A DNA stretch of 64,000 bases from SB21 sp964415295 (GTDB taxonomy: Bacteria > CLD3 > SB21). The notes under the pieces were generated by a model. It saw nothing but the letters and a program-made list of their open reading frames with translations. It ran no database searches and was not told the origin of the DNA. A program made the position numbers and the translations under genes. Every line of letters starts with the position of its first letter. The first letter of the stretch is position 1. The stretch is taken from the NCBI GenBank assembly GCA_964415295.1, contig CAYPYN010000001.1, forward strand, positions 1 through 64,000. The letters run 5' to 3'. Shown here in pieces: positions 9,176 to 16,827 of this stretch.

Positions 9176-9925
9176 ATGTTCATGCGATTAGTTCAAGCCA
9201 AAGTCAAGCCTGAAGCCGAGTCACGGGTTCATGAGGTCTATCGTGACAAAGTCCTTTCCGTGCTGCAAAACACGCTTGGCTGTCTGTACGCCAGCCTGAT
9301 CAAAAGCGGATCGCACCCCCACGAATACATTTCCATGACCCTGTGGGAATCCAAGGAACATGTGGACGCTTACGTAGAAAGCGGCATTTACAAAAAGGTT
9401 TTAAGCGACCTGCAGCCGGTTTTGGCCGATTCCTCGGAATGGAAGATACAACTATCCAAGGATCTCACTTTGGAATATACCCCCGTGACCGAAGAACCCG
9501 TCGTTGAATCTTACTCCATCGAAACGGCTTCTTCGGACCAGATATCCATTCAGGACAAGACACAATCCTTGCACGTCCGGCTTCTTTCTCTGAAGATACA
9601 ACCTAATAAGGCTGACGTTTTTAGAGATACTTACAAGAACACCATCATACCGGCGTTGCTCAAAGTGGACGGCTGCCGATACGCTTTTCTGACCGAAAGC
9701 CTGAGAGAACCAAATGAGTTCATTTCGATCACCATATGGAATTCTCCCCAGGACGCAGAACGTTACGAGTCCGGCGGACTTTTTCAGGACCTTCTCAACA
9801 AAACGAAACCGATGATGATGGAACTCTTCCAATGGAAAATGGAATTAGGAAAAGGTTCAACCTCAGCAACCAGCGAGGACATCCGCGTGCAACACTATGA
9901 TGTTGTGACCGGTAGGAGTTTTTGA
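9176..9925 (+). CDS. Protein with two antibiotic biosynthesis monooxygenase (ABM)-like domains
   Basis: 249 aa. ATG 9176 is chosen because a strong AAAGGAG site lies 7 nt upstream; the frame stays open 48 nt further upstream but without a comparable site. Two similar ferredoxin-like halves are visible (about 1-95 and 130-225): each runs from a VKPEAES/IQPNKAD segment through a GC(L/R)YA strand to EYISMTLWES or EFISITIWNS. This is the pattern of dimeric alpha-beta barrel ABM domains, here fused in one chain. The family includes small oxygenases and haem- or quinone-related enzymes, but also non-catalytic members, so no reaction is assigned. It follows the kinase by 118 nt and may be the last gene of the signalling block. 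Confidence 0.7.
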   Translation: MFMRLVQAKVKPEAESRVHEVYRDKVLSVLQNTLGCLYASLIKSGSHPHEYISMTLWESKEHVDAYVESGIYKKVLSDLQPVLADSSEWKIQLSKDLTLEYTPVTEEPVVESYSIETASSDQISIQDKTQSLHVRLLSLKIQPNKADVFRDTYKNTIIPALLKVDGCRYAFLTESLREPNEFISITIWNSPQDAERYESGGLFQDLLNKTKPMMMELFQWKMELGKGSTSATSEDIRVQHYDVVTGRSF

Positions 9926-10009
9926 AACAGTCATAAACTCTCTTCCTTTGCTTTTTTTATAGCCTTGCATTATCTTTTAGCGTTTCCCATCAGATTTTAG
10001 GAGTCAGAA

Positions 10010-11083
10010 ATGAAAAAGATCATACATGTCGTTTTATTTGGCATCATGATGGCGGTCTTTCAAAATCCGCTGGTCGCGCAAGGACAATTGTACTTGATTG
10101 AACAGGAGGATCTTTGGGGATATATCGACGCCAATGGAAAAGTCGTAGTGAACCCGCAGTTCGATGAGGCGTGGAAGTTTTCGGAAGGCGTGGCCCTGGT
10201 CCGATTATGCAACCGCTTCGGTTATATCGACCGCGGCGGCCGGTACGACATAAATCCGCAATTCGACGCGGCAGGAGGCTTTTCGGAAGATCTGGCTTGT
10301 GCAAAGGCCGGCGGCAAATGGGGTTTCATCGACAAGAATGGAAACTTCGATATTGCCGTGCAATTCGACAAAGCCGCTCCTTTTTCGGAAGGACTGGCAC
10401 GAGTGAAGATCGGCGGAAAATACGGGTTCATTGACCGCTCTGGAAAATACGTCATCAATCCTCAGTTCAGTCAGGCCGATGACTTCAACGAAGGCCTGGC
10501 GCGCGTAGAGATCAATGGTAAATCCGGCTACTTTGATAAGAACGGCAGACTCGCGATCAACGCACAGTTCGATAAGGCGCTGGGCTTTTCAGAAGGCTTG
10601 GCCTGTGCCCGGATCGAAGGCAAGTGGGGATTCATTGACAAAACAGGGCGATACGAGATAAACCCTCAGTTTGATGAAGCTTTCCCGTTCCGCGATGGTC
10701 TGGCGCGCGTCAAATCCGGCGGCAAATGGGGATACATCGACAAAGGCGGGGTCTTTGTGATCAACCCACAGTTCCAGGAAGCCGGCCTTTTCTCAGACGG
10801 CCTGGCGTGCGTCGTCTCTAACGGCAAACGCGGATTCATCAATCGAAAGGGGTTATTGGTGATAGCGGCCAAGTACGACGACGGGCATGATTTTTCTGAA
10901 GGATTGGCCAGGGTCAAAGTTTCTGGCAAATGGGGATATGTTGACAAGAACGGCAAAATGACGATCAATCCGCAATTTGAAAAGGCTTACAATTTCTCAG
11001 GTGCGTTGGCTCGTATTCGCACTGACGGGAAGATGGCCTATATAGACAGGAACGGAAAGATCGTTTGGAAGTCGGCGAAGTAG
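10010..11083 (+). CDS. Secreted WG-repeat (KWG) protein
   Basis: 357 aa. The N-terminal signal peptide (about 1-23, MKKIIHVVLFGIMMAVFQNP) is followed almost entirely by WG repeats: ten GY(I/F)DxxG-type units (WGYIDANG, FGYIDRGG, WGFIDKNG and so on) at a steady spacing of about 34 residues, with the intervening signature (I/V)NPQFDEA..FSEGLA. WG repeats fold as beta-rich solenoid or propeller-like structures; their function is usually unknown, with binding or adhesion roles suggested. An AGGAG site precedes the start. The gene stands alone and converges with the hybrid kinase on the other strand (46 nt between stops). Confidence 0.9.
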   Translation: MKKIIHVVLFGIMMAVFQNPLVAQGQLYLIEQEDLWGYIDANGKVVVNPQFDEAWKFSEGVALVRLCNRFGYIDRGGRYDINPQFDAAGGFSEDLACAKAGGKWGFIDKNGNFDIAVQFDKAAPFSEGLARVKIGGKYGFIDRSGKYVINPQFSQADDFNEGLARVEINGKSGYFDKNGRLAINAQFDKALGFSEGLACARIEGKWGFIDKTGRYEINPQFDEAFPFRDGLARVKSGGKWGYIDKGGVFVINPQFQEAGLFSDGLACVVSNGKRGFINRKGLLVIAAKYDDGHDFSEGLARVKVSGKWGYVDKNGKMTINPQFEKAYNFSGALARIRTDGKMAYIDRNGKIVWKSAK

Positions 11084-11129
11084 CGCATGGCATCCCATTG
11101 GTTCGAATAAACGGATCCTTTCACTTCTC

Positions 11130-12734
11130 TCACAACGAGTTCACATATTCATTCACGACATTCATGATCTCGTCATAGGAGACCGGCTTTGGCAGAATCT
11201 TTTTCACATTGCTTTCCTTGGCCTTCTGCTGATCCAACTGCGTGCCCCATCCGGTGATCATGATAACGTGAGTCTGCGGCGAACGCTGACGTACTTCTTG
11301 CGACAATTCCCACCCTGACATACCGGGCATCCCCAGATCCGTAAATAGGATATCGTAATGATGCTGCATGACCATCTTGACGGCATCCTGTCCGGAAGAG
11401 GCCATGGAAACTTCATGTTCCTGGATCTCAAGCATTTCGGCCAAGGTGAAACGAACGGCATCGTCGTCGTCTACAACAAGAATTGAGAATTTCTTCTTCT
11501 TTTGTTTCTGAGGAATTTTATCCTGCTGATTGTCCGACGGCACCTGATGTACAAATAGTGCCGCCATGAGCCTGATATAAAAAGTGGTGCCCTGGTTTTC
11601 CTTGCTTTTGAACGTGATCTCACCCTTGTGGCGCTGGATAATGCCGTAAGCCGTACTCATGCCCAGACCCGTGCCGTGTTCGGATTTTGTGGTGAAAAAC
11701 GGATCGAAGATTTTGGATTGTATTTCCTCCGCCATTCCGCAGCCCGTGTCGCTGATCTCCGTGGTGACCCACGGTTCGTCATGAATATGTTCGAGATACG
11801 TTTTGATCTCAACTCTACCTCCGCCGGGCATGGAATCAAAAGCATTGAAGAGCACGTTGATGATAACATCTTTCAGTTCGGAAGCGTTGCCGGTAACAAA
11901 AGGAATGTCGTCACATTTTTTCTCGACTTCGATCACGATCCCCTTATTGTCGGCCTCGTCTTTCCAACGCGTCTTGGTGATCTCGATGACCTCGTCGATG
12001 ATCTCATTCATCTGCACCGGTACGAAAGTCTCATCCTTGCGGATACGCGTATAATCCTGCATGCGGCGTATCGTGGAAGACCCCTTGAGCGCCGACTTTT
12101 CGATGATCTGAAGGTCTTCAATAATGTCGGAATTCTTTAATTTGCGGATCAGTAATTGCGTTCGTCCTAAAATGACACCAAGAATATTGTTAAAATCATG
12201 GGCTACGCCGGTTGTAATGACCCCGAGGGAACGCAGCCTTTCGGACTGAACGAGTTTGTCCTGAGTTTCTTTGAGTTCCTTAGTACGCTCCTCCACCATG
12301 TGTTCCAGACTGTTTTGATAGGCCAGGATCTTTTTCTGGAGCTTGGATTTCTCCAACGTACGCCGGATGCGAATGAAAAATTCATCCCGCTCGCGTTCGC
12401 CGCTGGCTTTGAATATGTAATCTTCCGCTCCGTCTTTGAGCGCTTCGATCGCCGATTCCCTGTCCCCGAAGGCGGTCATGATGATGACCGGCATCGTGGC
12501 ATACAGCGATTTGGAGAATTTCAACATGGCAATGCCGTCCATGTCCGGCATGATCAGATCGCATAAAAGCAGGTCAAACTCGGAATTCTCAAGCATGCGC
12601 TTGGCTGTCAGAGGTTCGCTGGCGCTGAAAACAGCATAGCCTTCCTTTTCCAGCATTTTGCACATGGCAAAAAGCTGGACCTTGCTGTCGTCGACGACAA
12701 GAATCCGCTCGTTTGGTTTTTCAGGATGGGACAT
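11130..12734 (-). CDS. Hybrid histidine kinase with receiver domains at both ends
   Basis: 534 aa, soluble. Order: N-terminal receiver (about 9-125; phospho-acceptor Asp59 in LLLCDLIMPDMDG, conserved Lys109), a coiled-coil linker (about 125-165), HisKA with His179 in GVAHDFNN, HATPase_c (about 285-390; N box VLFNAFD, G1 DTGCGM, G2 GTGLGM), a basic linker, and a C-terminal receiver (about 417-534; Asp466 in ILFTDLGMPGMSG). The kinase likely autophosphorylates His179 and moves phosphate to Asp466; the N-terminal receiver may let an upstream kinase control it. There is no membrane sensor and no DNA-binding output. The Hpt protein at 58691 could be a relay partner, but nothing in the sequence proves it. 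Confidence 0.92.
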   Translation of the reverse strand: MSHPEKPNERILVVDDSKVQLFAMCKMLEKEGYAVFSASEPLTAKRMLENSEFDLLLCDLIMPDMDGIAMLKFSKSLYATMPVIIMTAFGDRESAIEALKDGAEDYIFKASGERERDEFFIRIRRTLEKSKLQKKILAYQNSLEHMVEERTKELKETQDKLVQSERLRSLGVITTGVAHDFNNILGVILGRTQLLIRKLKNSDIIEDLQIIEKSALKGSSTIRRMQDYTRIRKDETFVPVQMNEIIDEVIEITKTRWKDEADNKGIVIEVEKKCDDIPFVTGNASELKDVIINVLFNAFDSMPGGGRVEIKTYLEHIHDEPWVTTEISDTGCGMAEEIQSKIFDPFFTTKSEHGTGLGMSTAYGIIQRHKGEITFKSKENQGTTFYIRLMAALFVHQVPSDNQQDKIPQKQKKKKFSILVVDDDDAVRFTLAEMLEIQEHEVSMASSGQDAVKMVMQHHYDILFTDLGMPGMSGWELSQEVRQRSPQTHVIMITGWGTQLDQQKAKESNVKKILPKPVSYDEIMNVVNEYVNSL

Positions 12735-12886
12735 ACTTTCTTAAGGTAAGGCAGGGACACCGGTATTTTCAAAACATTTCAAATTACGAAAACTTTGACG
12801 TTAAATCAAAAATAAAATTGTTGTCTCTATCACAGTTATTGTCTACCTTATTTTATCCGATTTCATACATCAAAGTATCGTAGGGC

Positions 12887-13285
12887 ATGAGCGTTGACAG
12901 AAAGAACGTTTCTTCTGGAATGCCTTGGGAGCCTATCGTGGGTTATTCACGTGCGGTTCGCGTGGGCCGTAATGTCTGGGTGTCCGGCACCACGGCAACG
13001 GATGACAACGGTGCCGTCATTGGGAAAGGCGATGCGTACGCCCAGACCATTCAAACCATCCGGAATATTGAAAAGGCTTTGGCAAAGGCCGGAGCCCGGC
13101 TGGATCAAGTGGTCCGAACCCGAATTTATGTGACGGATATCGCCCGATGGGAAGAGGTCGGAAAGGCACACGGTGAATTCTTCGGCGCCATATGCCCGGC
13201 TACCAGCATGATCGAAATCAGCCGGCTCATCCATGCCGATATGCTGGTTGAGATCGAAGCGGAGGCCGTCGTCGACGAACCGTAG
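12887..13285 (+). CDS. RidA/YjgF/UK114 family protein
   Basis: 132 aa, the usual RidA size. The C-terminal family pattern is present: VVRTRIYVTDIARWEEVGKA, then PATSMIEISRLIHADMLVEI. The Arg in VRTRIYVTD matches the region used by catalytic RidA enamine/imine deaminases, which clear reactive 2-aminoacrylate from PLP enzymes, although subfamily members vary in substrate. It is divergent from the hybrid kinase gene (152 nt between starts) and is followed after 51 nt by the cytochrome gene. The SD is weak (TAGGG close to the ATG), so the start is only moderately certain. Confidence 0.9.
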   Translation: MSVDRKNVSSGMPWEPIVGYSRAVRVGRNVWVSGTTATDDNGAVIGKGDAYAQTIQTIRNIEKALAKAGARLDQVVRTRIYVTDIARWEEVGKAHGEFFGAICPATSMIEISRLIHADMLVEIEAEAVVDEP

Positions 13286-13336
13286 GTCCGCCGGAACAAA
13301 CCAAGATTTTTTCATCTAAAAAGAAGGAGAAGAACT

Positions 13337-14344
13337 ATGAAAATTCTCAAACTGCTTGGCTGGCTGGCCGGACTTGTCGTCCTGTTGATCGCCGGAGGTC
13401 TTACGTACCTGACGACCCAATTGCCCGACGCCGGACCCGTCGAGGAGGTCAAGATCGAAACAACACCGGAACGTATTAAGCGCGGCGCTTATCTGGCCAA
13501 CCATGTGGCCATCTGTGTCGACTGCCATTCGGTGCGGAACTGGGATTATTATACCGGCCCGATAACGCCAGGAACTTTAGGCATCGGCGGTGAAAAGTTC
13601 TCGGAAGACATGGGATTTCCAGGAAATATTTACGCCAAGAATATTACACCGGCCACAACCGGACTGAAGGACTGGAGCGATGCCGAAATCTTTCATGCGA
13701 TCACGACCGGGATCGATAAATCCGGCGCGGCCTTGTTCCCTCTCATGCCGTATACCAATTACCGGCACGCCGATCGTGAAGATATATACGCCATTATTGC
13801 GTATATCAAGTCCCTTCAACCGGTTGAAAACCAGGTCAAAGAACGAACTCTGAACTTTCCGCTGAATTTGATAGTGCGCACGATCCCAAAAGCCGCCGAT
13901 TTCAAGAAGCGTCCGGAAAAAAGCGATACCGTGGCTTATGGAAAATATCTGACCACGCTGGCTTCCTGCGGCGATTGCCATACGCCTCAACAAAAAGGCG
14001 AACCCGTGCCGGGCATGAGCTTCGCCGGTGGGATGAAATTCGTACTGCCTTGGGGAACGGTGCGCACGGCCAATATCACTCCTGATACAGAAACCGGGAT
14101 CGGATCATGGACCAAAGAACAATTCATCAACCGTTTCAAGACTTTTGATAATGAGGCGGCAAGACAGATCGTTTTCAAACCGCCTTTCGATGAAGGACAT
14201 TTTAATACGCTGATGCCGTGGACGCAATACGCCGGAATGACCGAAGAGGATCTCGGAGCAATTTATGCCTATCTCCGAACGGTTCCGGCCGTCTCCCATA
14301 AAGTTCAAAAATATTCCGCCGAGGGAGCAACCTATTTGAAATGA
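13337..14344 (+). CDS. Membrane-anchored dihaem cytochrome c
   Basis: 335 aa. One N-terminal hydrophobic helix (about 5-27, LLGWLAGLVVLLIAGGLTYL) acts as an uncleaved anchor or signal. Two c-type haem sites follow: CVDCH (Cys60, Cys63, His64) and CGDCH (Cys211, Cys214, His215). Candidate axial Met residues sit in FPLMPYTNY (Met137) and FNTLMPWTQY, so the two halves are homologous domains. Size and motifs match periplasmic electron carriers of the alcohol-dehydrogenase cytochrome subunit type. No dehydrogenase partner is adjacent. An AAGGAG site precedes the ATG and a strong terminator follows the stop. Confidence 0.9.
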   Translation: MKILKLLGWLAGLVVLLIAGGLTYLTTQLPDAGPVEEVKIETTPERIKRGAYLANHVAICVDCHSVRNWDYYTGPITPGTLGIGGEKFSEDMGFPGNIYAKNITPATTGLKDWSDAEIFHAITTGIDKSGAALFPLMPYTNYRHADREDIYAIIAYIKSLQPVENQVKERTLNFPLNLIVRTIPKAADFKKRPEKSDTVAYGKYLTTLASCGDCHTPQQKGEPVPGMSFAGGMKFVLPWGTVRTANITPDTETGIGSWTKEQFINRFKTFDNEAARQIVFKPPFDEGHFNTLMPWTQYAGMTEEDLGAIYAYLRTVPAVSHKVQKYSAEGATYLK

Positions 14345-14357
14345 TCCGGCCAAAAAC

Positions 14358-14388
14358 AAAAGGGGTCAAATGACTTGACCCCTTTTTT
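14358..14388 (+). terminator. Rho-independent terminator after the cytochrome gene
   Basis: A 10-bp perfect stem (AAGGGGTCAA / TTGACCCCTT) with a 5-nt loop is flanked by an A-rich run on the left and six T on the right. It starts about 14 nt after the cytochrome stop codon. The A/T flanks could let it act in both directions. Confidence 0.9.
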
Positions 14389-14455
14389 CCTACCTTAATT
14401 CCTTGCACCTATGTGAAATTCTGATACACCATTCGGTTTTTACTTACCTGTTTCA

Positions 14456-14485
14456 TTTACCCCGACTGTCGCCAGTTTATATAAA
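14456..14485 (+). promoter_or_regulatory. Possible sigma70-type promoter for the small ORF pair
   Basis: TTTACC and TATAAA are separated by 18 nt in the AT-rich gap upstream of the small ORF at 14583. The match is moderate and unsupported by anything but position. It would leave an untranslated leader of about 90 nt. Confidence 0.35.
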
Positions 14486-14582
14486 TATAGGTTAACCAAA
14501 CACTTGATTTTGCCGACTTGTATGCTTTGCATTCGGCATTGTTTCTGCTCTTCTTAGTCAATAGAAAGAGGGTGGACGGTAT

Positions 14583-14801
14583 ATGAAGAAGAACAAGGAA
14601 GTGAAACCAATACAAATTGCGATTACCGATTATAGAACAACCTGTTTTCAGTTATCTTTGAACAGGTCAACACGGAAGCACATATTTATAACAAACGATC
14701 ATGTAACAAAATGCGAGACGGTCTCGTTTTATTCAACAGGTGAAGCCGGATGTATTGAGGACGGCCGACCCACTGATATTTTGAGGAGGGAAACGATATG
14801 A
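14583..14801 (+). CDS. Small hypothetical protein, 72 aa
   Basis: I do not recognise this protein. It is basic, has no signal peptide or TM segment, and has three Cys residues spread along the chain (in TTCFQ, TKCET and AGCIE). Support for expression: an AGAGGGTGG site upstream of ATG, an isolated position between two strong terminators, and an ATGA overlap with the next small ORF (its TGA at 14799-14801 overlaps the ATG at 14798), the usual sign of translational coupling. Base composition is more AT-rich than the neighbours, which could mean a foreign origin or a non-coding leader. Confidence 0.5.
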   Translation: MKKNKEVKPIQIAITDYRTTCFQLSLNRSTRKHIFITNDHVTKCETVSFYSTGEAGCIEDGRPTDILRRETI

Positions 14802-14944
14802 CGAACCAAACTTGTGGCCCAAACGTACCGGTTGATCCGGCAGTAAATACATCAGAACCTGCAGCAAAGAAAGAACCGAGAAGACCTGTTTCCGGTTATG
14901 GTCCGTCACTAGGTTCCAGAACCCAGACGGCCAATCGTTCTTAA
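14798..14944 (+). CDS. Small hypothetical Pro-rich peptide, 48 aa
   Basis: The ORF begins MTNQTCGPNVPVDPA and ends in SRTQTANRS. It has one Cys, six Pro and a basic centre (KKEPRRP), with no hydrophobic segment. A near-ideal GAGGAGGG site lies 7 nt before ATG, inside the 3' end of the upstream small ORF, and a strong terminator begins 28 nt after the stop. It could be a short regulatory or structural peptide, or a peptide precursor, but no maturation enzyme, protease or exporter is adjacent, so no function is proposed. Confidence 0.5.
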   Translation: MTNQTCGPNVPVDPAVNTSEPAAKKEPRRPVSGYGPSLGSRTQTANRS

Positions 14945-14971
14945 GACTTCTACAACTCCTCATACTCCTCT

Positions 14972-15017
14972 GCTTCCGCTTCGAAGAGATGTGACTTCGG
15001 AGCGGAAGTCCTTTTTT
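14972..15017 (+). terminator. Strong terminator after the small ORF pair
   Basis: A 15-bp stem with two G-T wobbles (left arm 14972-14986, right arm 14995-15009) and an 8-nt loop is followed by CC and a run of six T. It ends the unit holding the two small ORFs. Confidence 0.88.
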
Positions 15018-15021
15018 CAAA

Positions 15022-15050
15022 TAAAAAAACCGGACCCGAAGGCCCGGTTC
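15022..15050 (-). terminator. Terminator of the minus-strand export operon
   Basis: The hairpin AACCGGACC / GGCCCGGTT has one mismatch and a 4-nt loop. On the minus strand it is followed by seven T (the A run at 15023-15029). It lies 29 nt beyond the stop of the DUF3332-like gene. Confidence 0.8.
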
Positions 15051-15078
15051 AAAATGAAAATCCTAAAAAACTCTCTGA

Positions 15079-15576
15079 CTACATTTCAAGAGGATTGATA
15101 AAATCCACGGTTTCATCGGCATGGATCTGTGCGACCTTTTTCATGCCGTCGGGAAATTTCATATACCAGGCCTGCGCCGATTCCACGTAAACCATGGTGG
15201 TGGTCTTGCCAATGTCAGCGCCCGATTTCTGAACGATATCGATCCTGTTTTTACTCATTGTAATCTCATATTCCGTACCTTCAATGGTCACTTGTTTCAT
15301 TTCTTTTACGCCGTCTTTCATGGCCATAGGATTATTGCCCGTCCAGAATTCAATGGTATTCAGCAGGACAGCATCAACAAAGGCTCCAATACCATAGACC
15401 GGAATGATATTCAAACCCCAGAAGACCAGTGATTGAACGAATTTGTTTTGAGACACGGACCCATTCCAGGTATAAATATTCCTCGTAAGGGTAAACTTAC
15501 CGTAACAACTCGAAACCGATACCGTTACCATCGTGAGCGACAGAAATAACGCTGCGAATTTAACATATTTTCTCAT
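15079..15576 (-). CDS. DUF3332-like lipoprotein
   Basis: 165 aa. The N-terminus is a signal peptide with a lipobox-like end (LTMVTVSVSSCYG). It is followed by the CYGKFTLTRNIYTWNGSV stretch and a hydrophobic segment around NIIPVYGIGAFVDAVLLN, which together are characteristic of the DUF3332 family of small envelope proteins of unknown function. A beta-rich C-terminal half follows. An AGGAGGAAGC site precedes ATG. It lies 38 nt downstream of the second permease gene and is probably the last gene of the export operon. Confidence 0.72.
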   Translation of the reverse strand: MRKYVKFAALFLSLTMVTVSVSSCYGKFTLTRNIYTWNGSVSQNKFVQSLVFWGLNIIPVYGIGAFVDAVLLNTIEFWTGNNPMAMKDGVKEMKQVTIEGTEYEITMSKNRIDIVQKSGADIGKTTTMVYVESAQAWYMKFPDGMKKVAQIHADETVDFINPLEM

Positions 15577-15614
15577 AGCGCTTCCTCCTTTTAGTTAAAC
15601 CGTTTGTTATTTAG

Positions 15615-16814
15615 TTAAGCATTACGGAGAGAATCCACGATACTTAGCCGGGCGGCTCTGAGCGAAGGGCCAAACCCGCCAACAAAACCCATAACAAGTG
15701 CAAATACTATAGAATTTAATATGATTTCAGGAGAAAGTGCAAATGAAAAAGTCAGCTCGGAGAAAGAATTGAAGTTGATCGTCGAGATCGTAAAGAGCTG
15801 AAGAAATGATGCCAGGACGACCCCCAAGACGCCGCCTGCAAAGGAGATCAGGAGCGTCTCCAACAGGAAACTCGCCAAAACGCTTCGCCGTCGGAATCCC
15901 AGCGCACGCAGCGTGCCTATCTCCGTGGTCCTATTGGCTACGGCCGTGTACATCGTGATCACGGCGCCAATGATCGCGCCTATGCTGAAAATGATGGTAA
16001 TAGCCGTTCCCAGTGCCGCGATGAAAGTCGCCAACGCCTCGGATTGTTCTTTGTAGAATTTGATCTCCGTCTTCGGTTCATACATATTAATGCGGCGGTC
16101 GGCCTCAAATGCTTTTTTAAAATCATCGATCGTAACGCCTTCGGCCATTTGGACCGTCATGGTGGAAACCGTATTGTCGCGGTTAAATGCCGCCTGGAGC
16201 TGCGTCGCATCGCCCCATATCTCGGATTCAAAGGAACTGCCCTTGGCGTCCATAATTCCTACAATGGTCCATTCATCGTTGGCAAATTTAATCTTATCAC
16301 CGAGCTTGGCGCCGATAAAACGCTGCGTAACCGACGTGCCTACGATCACCTCGCGTGAGCCGGTATTGAATGTTCTTCCTTCGACGATCTTAATATAGGG
16401 ACGGAGTTCGAAGGCGGACTGTTCCACGCCGCGAACGGACACATTGCTCATGCCGGAACCGTTGATGATATTCAGATTGATCACCACGGCCACTTCTCCG
16501 GAGGCGATCAACCGGCCGGACGCATTTTTAGCGATCTGCGGCATCGTCTTGATCACGTTGATGCCGTCGCCATCAATGATGCTCGAGATCTCTCCCTGCG
16601 ACGACTTACGCGCTATAACGGCGTTGCGCTCGGAACCATTGCTTGACAACGTTTTCTCCACGCCGTACGACATCATCAGCACGGCCGTATAAACCCAGAC
16701 AACCAGCGCAATTCCGCCGATGGTAATAGCGGTGGTGAGCCGCCGGCTGTGGAAGCCGCTGGTCATGTATTTGAACGGGACCTGAGGTTTGAAAAATCTT
16801 ATGATCTGCTCCAT
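15615..16814 (-). CDS. MacB/FtsX-type ABC transporter permease
   Basis: 399 aa. Topology fits the MacB/FtsX group: one N-terminal TM helix (about 28-50), a large periplasmic domain (about 55-265) and three C-terminal TM helices (about 270-395). The cytoplasmic-loop signature TEIGTLRALGFRRRSVL couples such permeases to the ATPase. These complexes do not pump across the inner membrane but use ATP-driven movements to push substrates or lipoproteins outward. It is only 13 nt from the neighbouring permease gene, so the two probably form a heterodimer. An AAGGAGCC site precedes the ATG. Confidence 0.9.
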   Translation of the reverse strand: MEQIIRFFKPQVPFKYMTSGFHSRRLTTAITIGGIALVVWVYTAVLMMSYGVEKTLSSNGSERNAVIARKSSQGEISSIIDGDGINVIKTMPQIAKNASGRLIASGEVAVVINLNIINGSGMSNVSVRGVEQSAFELRPYIKIVEGRTFNTGSREVIVGTSVTQRFIGAKLGDKIKFANDEWTIVGIMDAKGSSFESEIWGDATQLQAAFNRDNTVSTMTVQMAEGVTIDDFKKAFEADRRINMYEPKTEIKFYKEQSEALATFIAALGTAITIIFSIGAIIGAVITMYTAVANRTTEIGTLRALGFRRRSVLASFLLETLLISFAGGVLGVVLASFLQLFTISTINFNSFSELTFSFALSPEIILNSIVFALVMGFVGGFGPSLRAARLSIVDSLRNA

Positions 16815-16827
16815 GATGGCTCCTTAA

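Noticed and set aside
12735..12886. A clear divergent promoter for the hybrid kinase and ridA
   Set aside because: A TTGACG is present but no -10 at proper spacing in either direction; the gap was left unannotated.
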